The notes under the pieces: generated by a model
The model's input: only the letters and a program-made list of their open reading frames with translations
Told to the model about the DNA's origin: nothing
Database searches by the model: none
Origin: Hyaloraphidium curvatum
Lineage: Eukaryota > Monoblepharomycota > Hyaloraphidiomycetes > Hyaloraphidiales > Hyaloraphidiaceae
Length of the DNA stretch: 64,000 nt
Reading direction: 5' to 3'
NCBI GenBank assembly: GCA_025558095.1
Contig: JAIVFI010000047.1
Coordinates: 1-64,000, forward strand
Made by a program: the position numbers and the translations under genes
Part shown: in pieces, positions 9,325-19,340 of the stretch
Layout of the letters: every line of letters starts with the position of its first letter
Position numbering within the stretch: the stretch's first letter is position 1

Positions 9325-10661
9325 CTTTCGGTCGGGGAGCGGAGAATGGGTGAACGCGGGAAGGGGACGGGTGTCCCTGACAAGGCTGCGGGCGGGATGG
9401 GGGCGGGGGATCGGACAGATGCCTCCCTTCCCGGACGGGGGCGGATCAAACGCGGGGCGGCATCTGACAAGCCGATCGGTCCGTCTGCTCGTCGAGAACC
9501 GCGGTTCGGAAGGGGAGGACGATCGGACGCGTTGTTTGACTGACTGACTTGCGTTCGCCAAGAGGGCTCCCCTCTGTTCGGCTAGCAACCCGCTGCGAGC
9601 AGTTCGGACGCCGCCAATACGCACGATCGAACGGTCGACCATCGCTGATGGGATGGAATCCGTCTGTTTGTCGCCGCCGCCGGCGAGCTGAGGGCCCAGC
9701 GCGCGGGATGCCGCAGGCTGTGCTTCCGCACGCACGCGACAGCGGAAGCCGCCGGTGTTTGGCAGCCTGCTGCTCGGTGGATGTCGATCCAGACTGCAAA
9801 GGATGCGCGGGAATAGGACGCCGGATGTCGCTGGCACCGCCCGGTGGGGGTCGGTCGGCGGGCTGGGGCTTCGGGTCCTGGGAGAGGGCAGAGGCGTCGA
9901 TCGAAGGGGTGCTTGGAACCGTCTATCGAACCGATCGGCCGCCTCTCCCTGCGGATGATTTAGCACGCCATCCGCATTGCCGATCCCCGCCCCCTGCGGT
10001 GCCGCCCCGGGTCCGCCTCGGTACGGTCCCCCGCGCTCGAAGAGGAAGGAGGGATCGGCGCGCCGCGGCGCCTCCCCCGCGGGGGACCCGATCGGCGGCC
10101 GGAGGCATGCTGCGGAGGCTGGCTGCCAGCTGCGATTGCTGCGGCGCGGGGGGATCGGGCGGCGGCCGGGGGTTGTTGGGCCCTTGCTGTTTGTCCATCC
10201 AGGCCCCAGCGCGAAACCAGCGAGGGCTGGTGGTGTGCAAGTCCCCCGAGAAGAACCCCCACAGCAGGGGTTTGCCAGCACCTGTGCGGCGCGCGCGGCC
10301 GCGGATCCAGGTGCGTTTGCTGCCGGCGGGCGGGGCGGGCGGGGCGAGCGGGGCGCGGGGCGCGCGGGGGTTCGGGAGCGCGGCCGTGTTTGCCGGTCGC
10401 GGCGGCGCTCCGCCCAGCGCGGCGCCGCGCCATTGAATTCGGCCGCGCCGCGGATCGGCCGCGGGAGGGCGGCGCGCGGCCGGCGGCGCGCGCGGCCGGG
10501 CGGGGAGCGACGCACCGCGCACCCCGGGCGACACCCTCCGCCCGCCACGTCGATCGGCGCACGCCGCATTCTGACCGCCGCTCCCGCACTCCGCTCCTCG
10601 TCGCAGGCTTCCGCCGGCCCGCACACGCCGCATGGCTTGAGCCGCGCCCGCAGCCCCCGCA
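9325..10661. other. Long GC-rich divergent intergenic region
   Basis: 1.3 kb between the methyltransferase start and the zinc-finger regulator start. Open frames on both strands are by-products of very high GC. A TTTGACTGACTGACTTGCG stretch at 9535-9553 resembles a motif near 51.4 kb. Long intergenic leaders are common upstream of fungal transcription-factor genes; nothing else is recognisable. Confidence 0.4.
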
Positions 10662-12435
10662 ATGGACCCCATGGCCGTCGACCCGCCGGCTGCCGACCCG
10701 GCCGCGGACGCAAAGCGCGGCGCGGACTCGGAGGACATGCCCATGCCGGCGCCGGGCCCGGTGCCCAACGTGGCCGCTCCCGCGCCCGCTGTGCGCATCC
10801 CCGCGGCCGCGGCGGGTGCGCCGCCCGGCCTGCTGAGCCCCGCCAGCGAGGCGCACGCCTCGGAGGACGCGGTCATGGCGCTGCTCTCGATGAGCAACGG
10901 CCGCGCGAGCCCCGGCCCGCAGGCGACGCAGCCGCTGCCCGCTGTGTTCGTGTCGCCTTCGACGCCCGTGACAGGCCCCGCGCAGGCAGCCGACGGCGCC
11001 GACCCGCCGCACCCCACGCGCAAGCGCCGCTCGGAGGACCTCGCCGAGGCCGCAGCCGCATCCGCCGCGGGCGGCGCGCACTCGCCGGACCGCAGGCCGT
11101 CCCCCGAGCCCGCCGACCCCGCGCAGCGCCCCCGCTCCCCCTTCCAGCACCGCGCCCACTCGCCGCAGCACCACGCGCGGCAGCTCTCCCCCGCCCTCGC
11201 CGCGCAGATGGGCCACGCCATGCAGGGCGCGTACCTCGTCGACTCCGCAACCGGCCTGCCCGTGCACTACGCCTTTTCCGGCGCCCCCGGCATCGCCTAC
11301 GCCCACCCGCACGCATACCCATACGGCTACCCCGCGCAGGCCGCGGGCCAGGCCCCGCACTCGCCCGGCTCGCTCGTGGCCGTGGTGGTGCCCACCAACC
11401 CCGCCTGGGCCGCCGGCGCGCTCGGCGGGCCGGGCGGCGTGGTGTTCCAGCACTTTGCCCCCGCCCATCAGCAGGGCGGCAAGCGCGGCTCGCTGCCCCC
11501 GGGCGGCTACGCGGCCTACCCGCCCGTGTTCCCCGTCTCGACGAGCCTCGCACCCGCGGGGTCGACCGAGTGGCCCGCGGGCTTCCAGCAGGCCGGGCAG
11601 GCCCGCCTGCACCCCTCTGGCCTCGTCCTGCCCCCGCCGAGCATGGTGGTCGACGAGGCCTCGTCCCCCGAGACCAACGCCACGAACCGCACCTCGCCCA
11701 GCGACGCCTCGCCCGTCTCGTCGACGCTGTACCCTGGCGACGGCAAGAAGTCGGCCTCGGACGCCGAGGACGCGGGCGCGAAAAGGCGCAGGGGGCACCG
11801 CCGCAACCTGACCGCCACCTCGACGGGGTCCGCGGGCTCGGCGCACTCGGGCGCGGCGTCGGCGGCGTCGTCGCGCGAGGCGAGGGTGTTCCAGTGCGAG
11901 CAGTGCGGCAAGGTGCTCAAGAGCTCGGGGCACTACCACCGGCACCGCAGGGAGGTGCACGAGCGCAAGCGCGACTACGGTACGTTGCCCCGGCGCGCCA
12001 TCTCGCTCTCCGTCCAATCTGACCATCCCGCCCTCCACGTTCACAGTGTGCACGGTGTGCAACGAGGCCTTCTCCCGGCAGGAGCACCTCTCCCGCCACA
12101 TGGCCTCCCACGAGCGCGGCACCGCGCACCCCGCCGTGCGCATGGCCGGCGGCTCCGGCTCCCCCGGCCTCTCGTCGTCCTCGTACGAGCACGGCAGCTC
12201 GCCGCGCTCGATCCTCTCGGACCTCGGGCCGTCGCCGGTGCTCGCGGCCGCGGGCCACCACGGCGAAGCGGGGGACGACGGCAGGTCCGCGTTCCAGAAG
12301 CCGGAGGGGGTGCCGGTGCAGCCGCACGGGGTGCAGGGGGACGGCAAGGCCGGGGAGGACCTGGTGGTGCCGTCGCCCATCTCGGCGGCGGCCAACCCGG
12401 GGGAGCACTTCTGGCGGGACGAGCGCACGCAGTGA
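10662..12435 (+). CDS. C2H2 zinc-finger transcription regulator
   Basis: Exons 10662-11979 and 12047-12435 (intron 67 nt) give 568 residues. Two adjacent C2H2 fingers straddle the intron: CEQCGKVLKSSGHYHRHRREVH, and CTVCNEAFSRQEHLSRHMASH right after the junction. The ~415 residues before them are disordered and Ala/Pro/Ser-rich, with a short Lys/Arg patch (AKRRRGHRR) near 385 that may be a nuclear signal. The ~110-residue tail is Ser/Gly-rich. Two fingers near the C-terminal half resemble the Msn2/4-type layout, but the rest is too divergent for an orthology call. Nuclear DNA binding is expected; the target site is unknown. Confidence 0.88.
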
Positions 12436-12695
12436 CCGCCGCGCGGCGACCGGCGCGCCCGCTGCCGGGGGGGTTTCCGGGAAAGAATTGTAGATTAGCA
12501 GCATACCTGTGGTCGTTTGCCGGCTGGGGCTTGGACGCTGTGACGTTGTGGGATTTGTAGGTCGTAGGATACACGTAATCACGGTTGGATAAAAGCACTC
12601 GCATGGTGTACAATCGCCCGGGCGTCCGTCCCACCCGCACGCAAATACTCTAGTCCCATCTGTCTAGAACTCCGTCGTCCGTTGATGGTGTCCAA

Positions 12696-14618
12696 TCAAG
12701 CCTGCACCGCGACGCGGTTGGCGGACGCGGACGCCGATCCCGCGCGCATCCCCGAGAAGGTGAAGGGCAGGTCGAACGGCGGCGACGACGCCACGACACC
12801 CCCGATCGCATCCGCCACCACCTCCCCCGTCGCCTTGCTCACGATCAACCCGCCCCTCTCCTCGTGCCCCCCCTCCTCCCACGCGCTCGGCAGGCCGAGG
12901 AACCGCAGCCGCACCACGGATTCGGCGCTCTCGAACGACGCCTCCATCCACCCCCTGCGCAGCCCGAACGCCTCGTTGACGACGTACACGGGCTCCCCCT
13001 TGAGCGGCTCCGCCGACGCGCGGAGGATCTCGACGCTGGTGAGGTACGGGTCCGTCCGGCGCTGCATGTGCCACGCGCCCTCGTCCCACAGCTTGACCAC
13101 GCTGCGCAGCGGGGCGGGGATGTCCGCCTGCGGGAACAGGACGCGGAGCTGCCGCACGAGGTGGGCTTCCCAGGATGAGGGGGACATGCCCGAGCCGGTG
13201 GCGTGGCGCCAGTGGAGCGCGACGCAGTCGCCGGCGACGTACGAGACGTGCAGGGCGGCTTCGCCCTTGGCGCCGCGGCCGAGGTACGGGACGACTTGGC
13301 CTGCAAGGCACGCAGATGTAAGGACCCATGGAGCAGTGGTCGGAGAGCGACGTACCGAGGCAATTGCCGGCGCCCGAGATGCCGTCGAGGTAGCCCGTGC
13401 TCCCGTTGGCGGCGATGATCGGCTCCCACCACGCGTGCGGGAACAGCAGCGCGGCCTTGAACGCGACATCGGGGTACGAGTGCCGCAGCAGCGGCGTGGC
13501 AAGGAGGTCCTCGGGCACGGCGCCGCGGATCTTGGCCAGCGCGAGCGGCGGCACGGCGAAGGCGACGCGCGAGGCGGTGAAGGTCTTTTCGCGCGAGGTG
13601 CGCACGGTGTAGCAGTCCCCGCCGCGGCGGCCGGCCGCGCGGCGCTCCGCGTCCGAGCAGCGGTCGACCTTTTCGACGGCCATGGCGACCGACATCCGCA
13701 CCACGCCGCGCCGCGAGAGCTCCTCCGTCATGAGCCGGGGCACGTTGCCGATGCCCCCGCCGACGGGGCGGAAGTGGTTCGAGGGTCCCGAGCCCCACAT
13801 CCGGAACATGTCCAGGCTCCAGCGTGGGTCGACGTCGTGGAAGGACGAGGTGAAGCCGCCGAACTCGACCTCCTTGAGGTACGAGACCGCCTCCGGGCCG
13901 TACTTGGCGAGCAGTATGTCGTAAAGGTCCGTGTACCCGCGCAGGACGCGCGTGCTTTCATCCGTAGGCGGCAGCTGCGCGATCAGGTCGGCAAGCACGC
14001 TGGCGTTGCCGAACGGACCGTCCGCAAAGACGGGATAAGCGGCCCTGCGCACGGCGCCGTTTTCGACCTCGGCCGAAGAGTAGATCTTTCCGCGCGCCTC
14101 GCGGAACTTGCCCTGCACCTGCCACCGCCGGAGCGTCATGTTGTACCGCTCCACCGCGCTGCGCCAGACTTTCGGGTTGTGGTCCTGGTCGATGCGCCAT
14201 CCGCCGAGCCCGACCGGTTCCAAATCGCCGCCGACGGGGTTGCCGTCCTCGTCCGGCCAATACCAGTCGTACGCACGGCCGCCGAACCGGAGCTCGCGCT
14301 CAAAGATGCAAATGTCGGAGGGCTTGAGGAGCTTGTGGTCCAGGAGCTCGAGGGCCAGATGGAGCCCTGTACGCGGACGGACGATCAGCACCCCGATACG
14401 CGTGCCCCGAAGGAAGCGGGGCCGCAATCGCGTTTGTAACTACCTCCGACGCCGCCTCCGACGATGGCCAGCTCGCAGTGGTCGGGACGGGCGCCCGCCG
14501 CGGCCGGGAGATTGGAATCGCCCGCGCCGAGTCTCCCACGCGCCCCGAGCTGGAATGCCGCCTGAATGCCCGCGCCGAGGCAGGCGCCGACGGCCAGCAG
14601 TGCTGCTGATCCGATCAT
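12696..14618 (-). CDS. FAD-dependent amine-oxidase-like oxidoreductase, membrane-anchored
   Basis: Exons 14444-14618, 13356-14366 and 12696-13300 (introns 77 and 55 nt) give 596 residues. The start at 14618 yields a hydrophobic N-terminal anchor or signal (MIGSAALLAVGACLGAGIQ). The first intron splits the dinucleotide-binding motif, which is restored as AIVGGGVGGLHLALELL, followed by IFERELRFGGRAYDWYWPD, the Glu that holds the FAD ribose and the RxGGR-type signature. A second conserved block reads YTVRTSREKTFTASRVAFAVPP, as in flavin monoamine oxidase/desaturase families. The C-terminal FAD block is weak. Substrate unknown. I infer location in the endomembrane system or secretion. Confidence 0.82.
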
Positions 14619-14775
14619 GGTGCGCGATGCGCTCGAATCGGCGCGCACTGCGAGTGACGATCGTTTGGAAACCGCGTCCCGTCTGCTGTCCTGCGCGCAT
14701 CGCAACTGCAAACTCACGGACGGCCCGACCTTGTGATCACTCCCCTTCGACGACGGAAAGAGTTATATGTGGTTA

Positions 14776-16566
14776 CTAACTACACAAAAGCGGCTCTTCC
14801 GACACTTCGTCGTCCTGGCCCTCGGGATTGGGAGTGGGTCCTCTCGTCGAGGATACCCGGATCTGCTTCCACTCGTCCAGCTTCCACTGCCCCTCGCCGC
14901 CCTCGCCGTCCGGGTCCTCCTTGGCGCTCGTCCAGTCCCTCATCTTCTCGCAGAAATCGCACGCCCCCTTGAAGCCGTCGGCCTGCTTCAGCGCCTTGCA
15001 GGGGTCGCCCGAGGTGGCGATCTTGTCCACGGCTTCGCGGAGATCGGTGCCCGCAGCGAGCAGCTCGCGCGGCTCCACGGGGTCGACTTGGATCTGCCGC
15101 AAGCCGCTGTTCGGAGGTCAGCCACCACTTCGCGGCCAGCTGCGACAACACCCACTGGTAGGGGTTCAACAGGTCCTCATGATCGCGCATCTTCTTGAAC
15201 TCCGCCTTCGACAGGTACTCGTCCGACTCGGGCGACATCTGCTTGATGGCGTGAACGGCTGCGTGGAGCAGCGAAAAGAACGAGGCGGCCGGGTCGGAGT
15301 ACTGGAGGGCCATGGACTGGGCGGCCCCGCACTTGACGAGCAGCTTGAGCTTGGTGTCGCCCCCGACGGAGCTGGTTGCCGATTTCCGGTTGCCTCCGCG
15401 GCCTATTCCGGCCGTCTGCTCAATCTCCATGCGGATGACGCGGGTCTTGAAGGAAATGTGCTGCGAAAAGAGCTCCGTAAGCGTTTCGCGTAGGGAAGCC
15501 TCGTCGCTTGCGCTCACGAGGGACGAGAGGCCATGCTCCGTGATCCGCATGTAGAACGGGTAGCGCCCCAACTGCCCCGGTGTCCGGTTGATGTCGATGT
15601 CCTTCGACTTGGCCCAATTCGCCAGGGCAATGTGGATCTCGTCGCTCTTCGGTGCGCAGGTGAGAGGTAGCCTCGCGAAGAAGATGGATTACAACGAACC
15701 TTTTCGATCTTCCTCTTCTTGCCAGTCTGCGGAACGACGGGCAGCTCAAGAGCCGGGCTGGCGGGCCTCTTGCCGATGCTTTTGGGATCCGGCAGGTCGT
15801 CGTCGTCATCGCCGTCGTCCGCCTTGGCCTTGGCAGGTTTGGCCTTCGGTCGCCTCAAAGGGACCTTCTTTGCCTTGGCCTTTGGCGGCGACTGAGATGC
15901 AGGGTCCGTAATCTGGATCGGGTCCCCGACCGGGCTGAACTGCTCGGCAATGTCATCGGGCGGCAAGAAATCGTCGTCCGCTGCAGAGGCATGCCGACCG
16001 TTGGCATTCGAGCGCGCAGTGGGTCCCCTTTCGGCGTCAGGGGTCGGAGAAACGTGGTCACGAGGAGCAGGGTAGCGGGCGGAGCTCCGCTGGATTACTC
16101 TGAGCGGCGCCTTGCCCTTGGAGGCGGACGCCCCAGCCGGATCCGCGGTGAAGCCCGGAACGAAAGGCGCCGGTTCCCCCTTGGGGAACAGGGTAGCGTC
16201 CTCAAACGCCGTGCCGCCAGGGACTCGGAAGAGGGTGAAGAGGTGGAGCATGACTTGAAGACCGCTCGGCACAACTTCTTTGTGCTCAGGTTCGTCCCCT
16301 TCGGCGTGGCCCTCTTCGGCCTGTGCCCAACCGCGCACGAGCTTGCGGGCGACCTCCATCTCGGGATGGTTGACAAAGGTAACAAGATCGAGGAAACAGT
16401 TTCGTGCGTTGTCGGCGGCCGAGGGCGCCAAGGAGAGGCCCAGATGCGAGACCATCTTCTGGACCGTCGGGGCGAGGTTCGGAGGGAAGGTTCGCAGCAG
16501 GAAGGCCTCGACCGAGTGCGCCGGCTCCCACTCGTCCGCCATGTCGAACGGACGGCCGCCTATCAT
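14776..16566 (-). CDS. Unrecognised 559-residue protein with basic/acidic linker
   Basis: Exons 15700-16566, 15152-15646 and 14776-15093 (introns 53 and 58 nt, the latter with a CTGAC branch site) keep frame throughout. A later in-frame ATG at 16542 is an alternative start. The first ~110 residues are helical (VEAFLLRTFPPNLAPTVQKM, FLDLVTFVNHPEMEVARK). A disordered Lys/Pro-rich middle holds PPKAKAKKVPLRRPKAK and KKRKIEK, likely nuclear signals, with a DDGDDDDD acidic run. After the first intron comes a folded region (IHIALANWAKSKDIDINR, GRYPFYMRITEHGLSSLV). The end has CDFCEKMRDW. I do not recognise the family; a nuclear role is inference from the basic motifs. Confidence 0.72.
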
Positions 16567-16757
16567 GCGCGGCTCCCGCCGAGAAGGAGCGTGCGGTTTG
16601 GAACTTTCGGGTGACTTTGGTCCCGCGAGCACTGCTGGCGGGAAGTGGGTCCAGCTGCATCCCGCCAACCGAAACCACCCAGGTCGATCATCGCAACAAG
16701 TGAATAAACGAAGTTTCATACACGATGCTGTGCTTCCCATAGCGGTCCTGCTCCCGA

Positions 16758-17769
16758 TCAGCAGCAGCAACCGCCACCCTTCGCGGGTTTCCATGGATGG
16801 TGAGAGAAGACGCAGAACTGAAGCAGCATGCCCACGCCGGCAAACACACCGCAGCCCACAACCATGCCGATCAGCGCCGGCGTCCAGTTCCAGCCGTCGA
16901 ACTCCTGGAATTGGCCCTTGAAGAGGACCGTGAGCATCTGGTTGAAGCCCACTTGAACGAAGAAGTCTGGGTTGATCCCGGTCAGATTCACGCTGCCTTC
17001 CGATCCAACCGCATGACGTACCGATGCCCCAGAACGTGGAGACCGACCCTGCGATCGAGGTACTGTAGGAACCCATCGCGTCAGCCAAAGCATCGAGAAG
17101 CAGGCACCGCCAGAACGGACCTGATGATGATCAAGGGCGTCTGCAGGAACCATATGGCGATTGCGCCGACGATCGCCAGCACCACAATGATCACGATGCC
17201 TCCCCACGAGGGAAGCACGTTGGACAAGAGCCCCGAGATGAACAGGCCCAGGAAGAGGCCTCCGACCGCGCCCAGCACGATGAGGCCGAGCTGCCACAGC
17301 AAGCCCAGGAGCAGGCCGCCCACGAGGCCGGCACCGGCAGTGACGCCCACATAGAGCCAGTAACGGTTGACGGGGTAGCCGACGCCGTTCGCGGGCTCAA
17401 ACACGTAGAGGAGCGTGTAGGCGATAATACCGAAAAGGTAGGCTCCCGCGAAGAACAGACAAATCCTGAACAGTCTGATGCCGAAGAGGCACATGAGCAC
17501 ACCCGCAACGATGGTGATAACGCCTGTGGAGCGAGGGAATGAGGGACGGCCAGGGGACTAAACGGCTTCCACTGACCCGCGGTGATGCCGGCCGCCGTGA
17601 TTTGGTTCGCGACCGTGTTCGGGTCGGGGAAATAGAAGGGGGGAGGCAGCTTCTGGGCGCTAGCCGCCAGGAAGTTGCCGATGAGGACGGCGAGGAAGAG
17701 GATGGCCTTCCACGCCGTGGCCAGGGGTTGCGACGCCGCGGGCCGTCGAGGCCCGCGGGCAGAGTCCAT
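16758..17769 (-). CDS. TMEM198/DUF4203-like multi-pass membrane protein
   Basis: Exons 17577-17769, 17121-17523, 17022-17062 (only 41 nt) and 16758-16966 give 281 residues. A signal-like N-terminus (AILFLAVLIGNFLAASA) is followed by about seven helices. Family-like blocks are visible: GVLMCLFGIRLFRICLFFAG, a Gly-rich LVGGLLLGLLWQLGLIVLGA and VVLAIVGAIAIWFLQTPLII. After the short exon comes the family's GIDFFVQVGF-like motif. Splicing was chosen because it rebuilds that block. It ends in CCC, a possible lipidation or metal-binding tail. DUF4203 proteins sit in the plasma or endosomal membrane with poorly known roles. Confidence 0.82.
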
Positions 17770-17948
17770 TCCGGTGAAGGCGCCGGCGGCGGACACCGGC
17801 GCTCTCCGACGCAAACATGCCGAGTGTGGTTGGCGTTCCATTGTGTAAGGGGGTCGTTCAGGCGCTTCGCTCTTTTGAGAAGTCGTCGAACGGGGCACAG
17901 CACCACCAAGCCCTCGGCACAGCCGATGCGCCGCAACAAGCCCGGATG

Positions 17949-18132
17949 CTGAGACGCCTGTACTCAGCGATACACTCGCAGGAGTCCATCCGTCCCTGCA
18001 GCTACCCGGATCCTCTCCCATGGTTGCTCCTGCTGCCGCTCAATCACGCCGCGGCAACCTCGCCCGCTTCTGTGCCCAGATCGACCTCCGCCTCGGTCAC
18101 CAATTCCGCCTTCCCCAAAAGTGGAAGGCCTT
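17949..18132 (-). pseudogene. Decayed copy of the 3' end of the WD40 gene at 19341-22011
   Basis: This segment is a direct-repeat match to about 19329-19510. The first ~45 bases after CCTGTACTCAG are nearly identical, and the minus-strand translation ends RVAAGTDGLLRVYR followed by a stop, exactly like the WD40 gene. Identity falls upstream, where small indels break the frame. No promoter or start exists, so this is a non-functional fragment. Its position on the far side of the SnoaL-like gene is discussed in findings. Confidence 0.8.
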
Positions 18133-18748
18133 CTGTTAGCTGTCATTCTTTTCTTGTGAGCCCCTTCGGCGGGGATACTTGCCTTTACAACATGTTTCGA
18201 TTGGACCGCTATGACCGCCTTTCGTTCGGTCTGGACGTTGCTGATCGGCGTCGGCGTTCAACAAGGCTCCGTCGACGGGAGGAATTCCTCGTTCGTATTC
18301 AAGAACTGTCAATTCTCCCTTGAGTGAGCCATATAGACTTGTAGGTCGGCGCTAACTTGATTTCGTTGGGCAGCGTATCCAGCGAGTACTCATCAAGCGT
18401 TCGTTACGGAAGAGATCGGAGAAAAGCAATCCACGAAGATGAAAGAAGAGAACATAAGCACGGCTATCTTTTGGGGAAAGTCGAAAGAAAGACGCGAAGC
18501 GTCGTATTGGGATGGGGTGAAGTCCTTGGCAGCACCAGCCCCGACTTGGTCTCCCACCATTCACCCGCCGCCACCCAGTTTCACATTCCACGGCGACCGG
18601 CGGCCATCCGCGCGACAGACGGACGCCACCGCAGAGCCTTGCTTTCGGGTTGGTCGTCGGGGCGCTGCGCCCTGGGCTTGATGCGGTCTGACCCGGGCGA
18701 CCCCACCGCGCCGCGCCGCCCAGCGCCCCTCACCCACAGCCCTACCGA
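18133..18748. other. Intergenic region upstream of the SnoaL-like gene
   Basis: About 600 bp, lower in GC than the neighbours. Plus-strand open frames overlapping it (17817-18323, 18357-18935) show no domain and run out of frame with the SnoaL gene. I see no gene; it probably includes the promoter for 18749. Confidence 0.4.
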
Positions 18749-19128
18749 ATGGCCGCCTCCGCTCCCGCGTGGGTCACGGACTACTACAAGGTCGTCGACC
18801 AGAAGTCTATTCCCGCGCTCCTCCCCCATCACACTGAGGATTCGGTCATCAAGTTTGCAAACAACCCCCCCGCCGTCGGGCACGATGCCATCGCGGCGTC
18901 TATCGGCCCCTTCTTTTCATCAATTGCCGGGATGAAGCACCGCTTTGTCAACGTCTGGGAGCAGGGGCGGGGAGCACAGCCGTCCTCGAAGCCCTGGTCA
19001 CATACACCAGGCTCGACGCAAAGGAGGTCGTGGTGCCGTGCGTGTCCATCCTGGACCGCGACGTCCAACACGGAAAAGTGAAGGAGCTCAGGGTGTTCAT
19101 TGATTTGGCCCCGGTCTTCGCTCCCTAG
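18749..19128 (+). pseudogene. SnoaL/NTF2-like small protein, single-base frameshift
   Basis: The frame starts MAASAPAWVTDYYKVVDQK and continues to HRFVNVWEQG, typical of the SnoaL/NTF2-like cone fold (ligand-binding or cyclase-type). After a run of G near 18964-18973 the match continues one base out of frame: TAVLEALVTYTRLDAKEVVV, SILDRDVQHGKVKEL, RVFIDLAPVFAP and stop at 19128. Total length is 380 bases, one short of whole codons, so one base appears missing in or near the GGGG runs. No GT-AG intron of usual size repairs it. It is either a recent loss of function or an assembly error in a homopolymer. Intronless. Flanked by the WD40 gene and the copy of its tail. Confidence 0.7.
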
Positions 19129-19340
19129 TTTGTTCAAGCACAGCCGGGGAGGAACCAATGGAGGCTCTGGAAACGCGGACAGAGAGCCCCGGTTGCATGA
19201 GCAGCCCCAAAAGGTGGAGATCCGAGGAACAAGGAACGAATCATGGGGACATAACTACTCGAACAATTGTATTGCGACTAATAGCAAAGCTTGCGGAATC
19301 TGACCGTGCCGCCGTCCATGACATCCTGAGGTGCCTGTAC

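Noticed and set aside
9325-10713. N-terminal extension of the methyltransferase frame
   Set aside because: The extension is Pro/Arg-rich and has no family match; the ATG at 9324 fits the family start.
9960-12428. 822-codon minus-strand open frame over the zinc-finger gene
   Set aside because: Low-complexity Arg/Gly/Ala translation caused by GC content; the sense strand holds clear C2H2 fingers.
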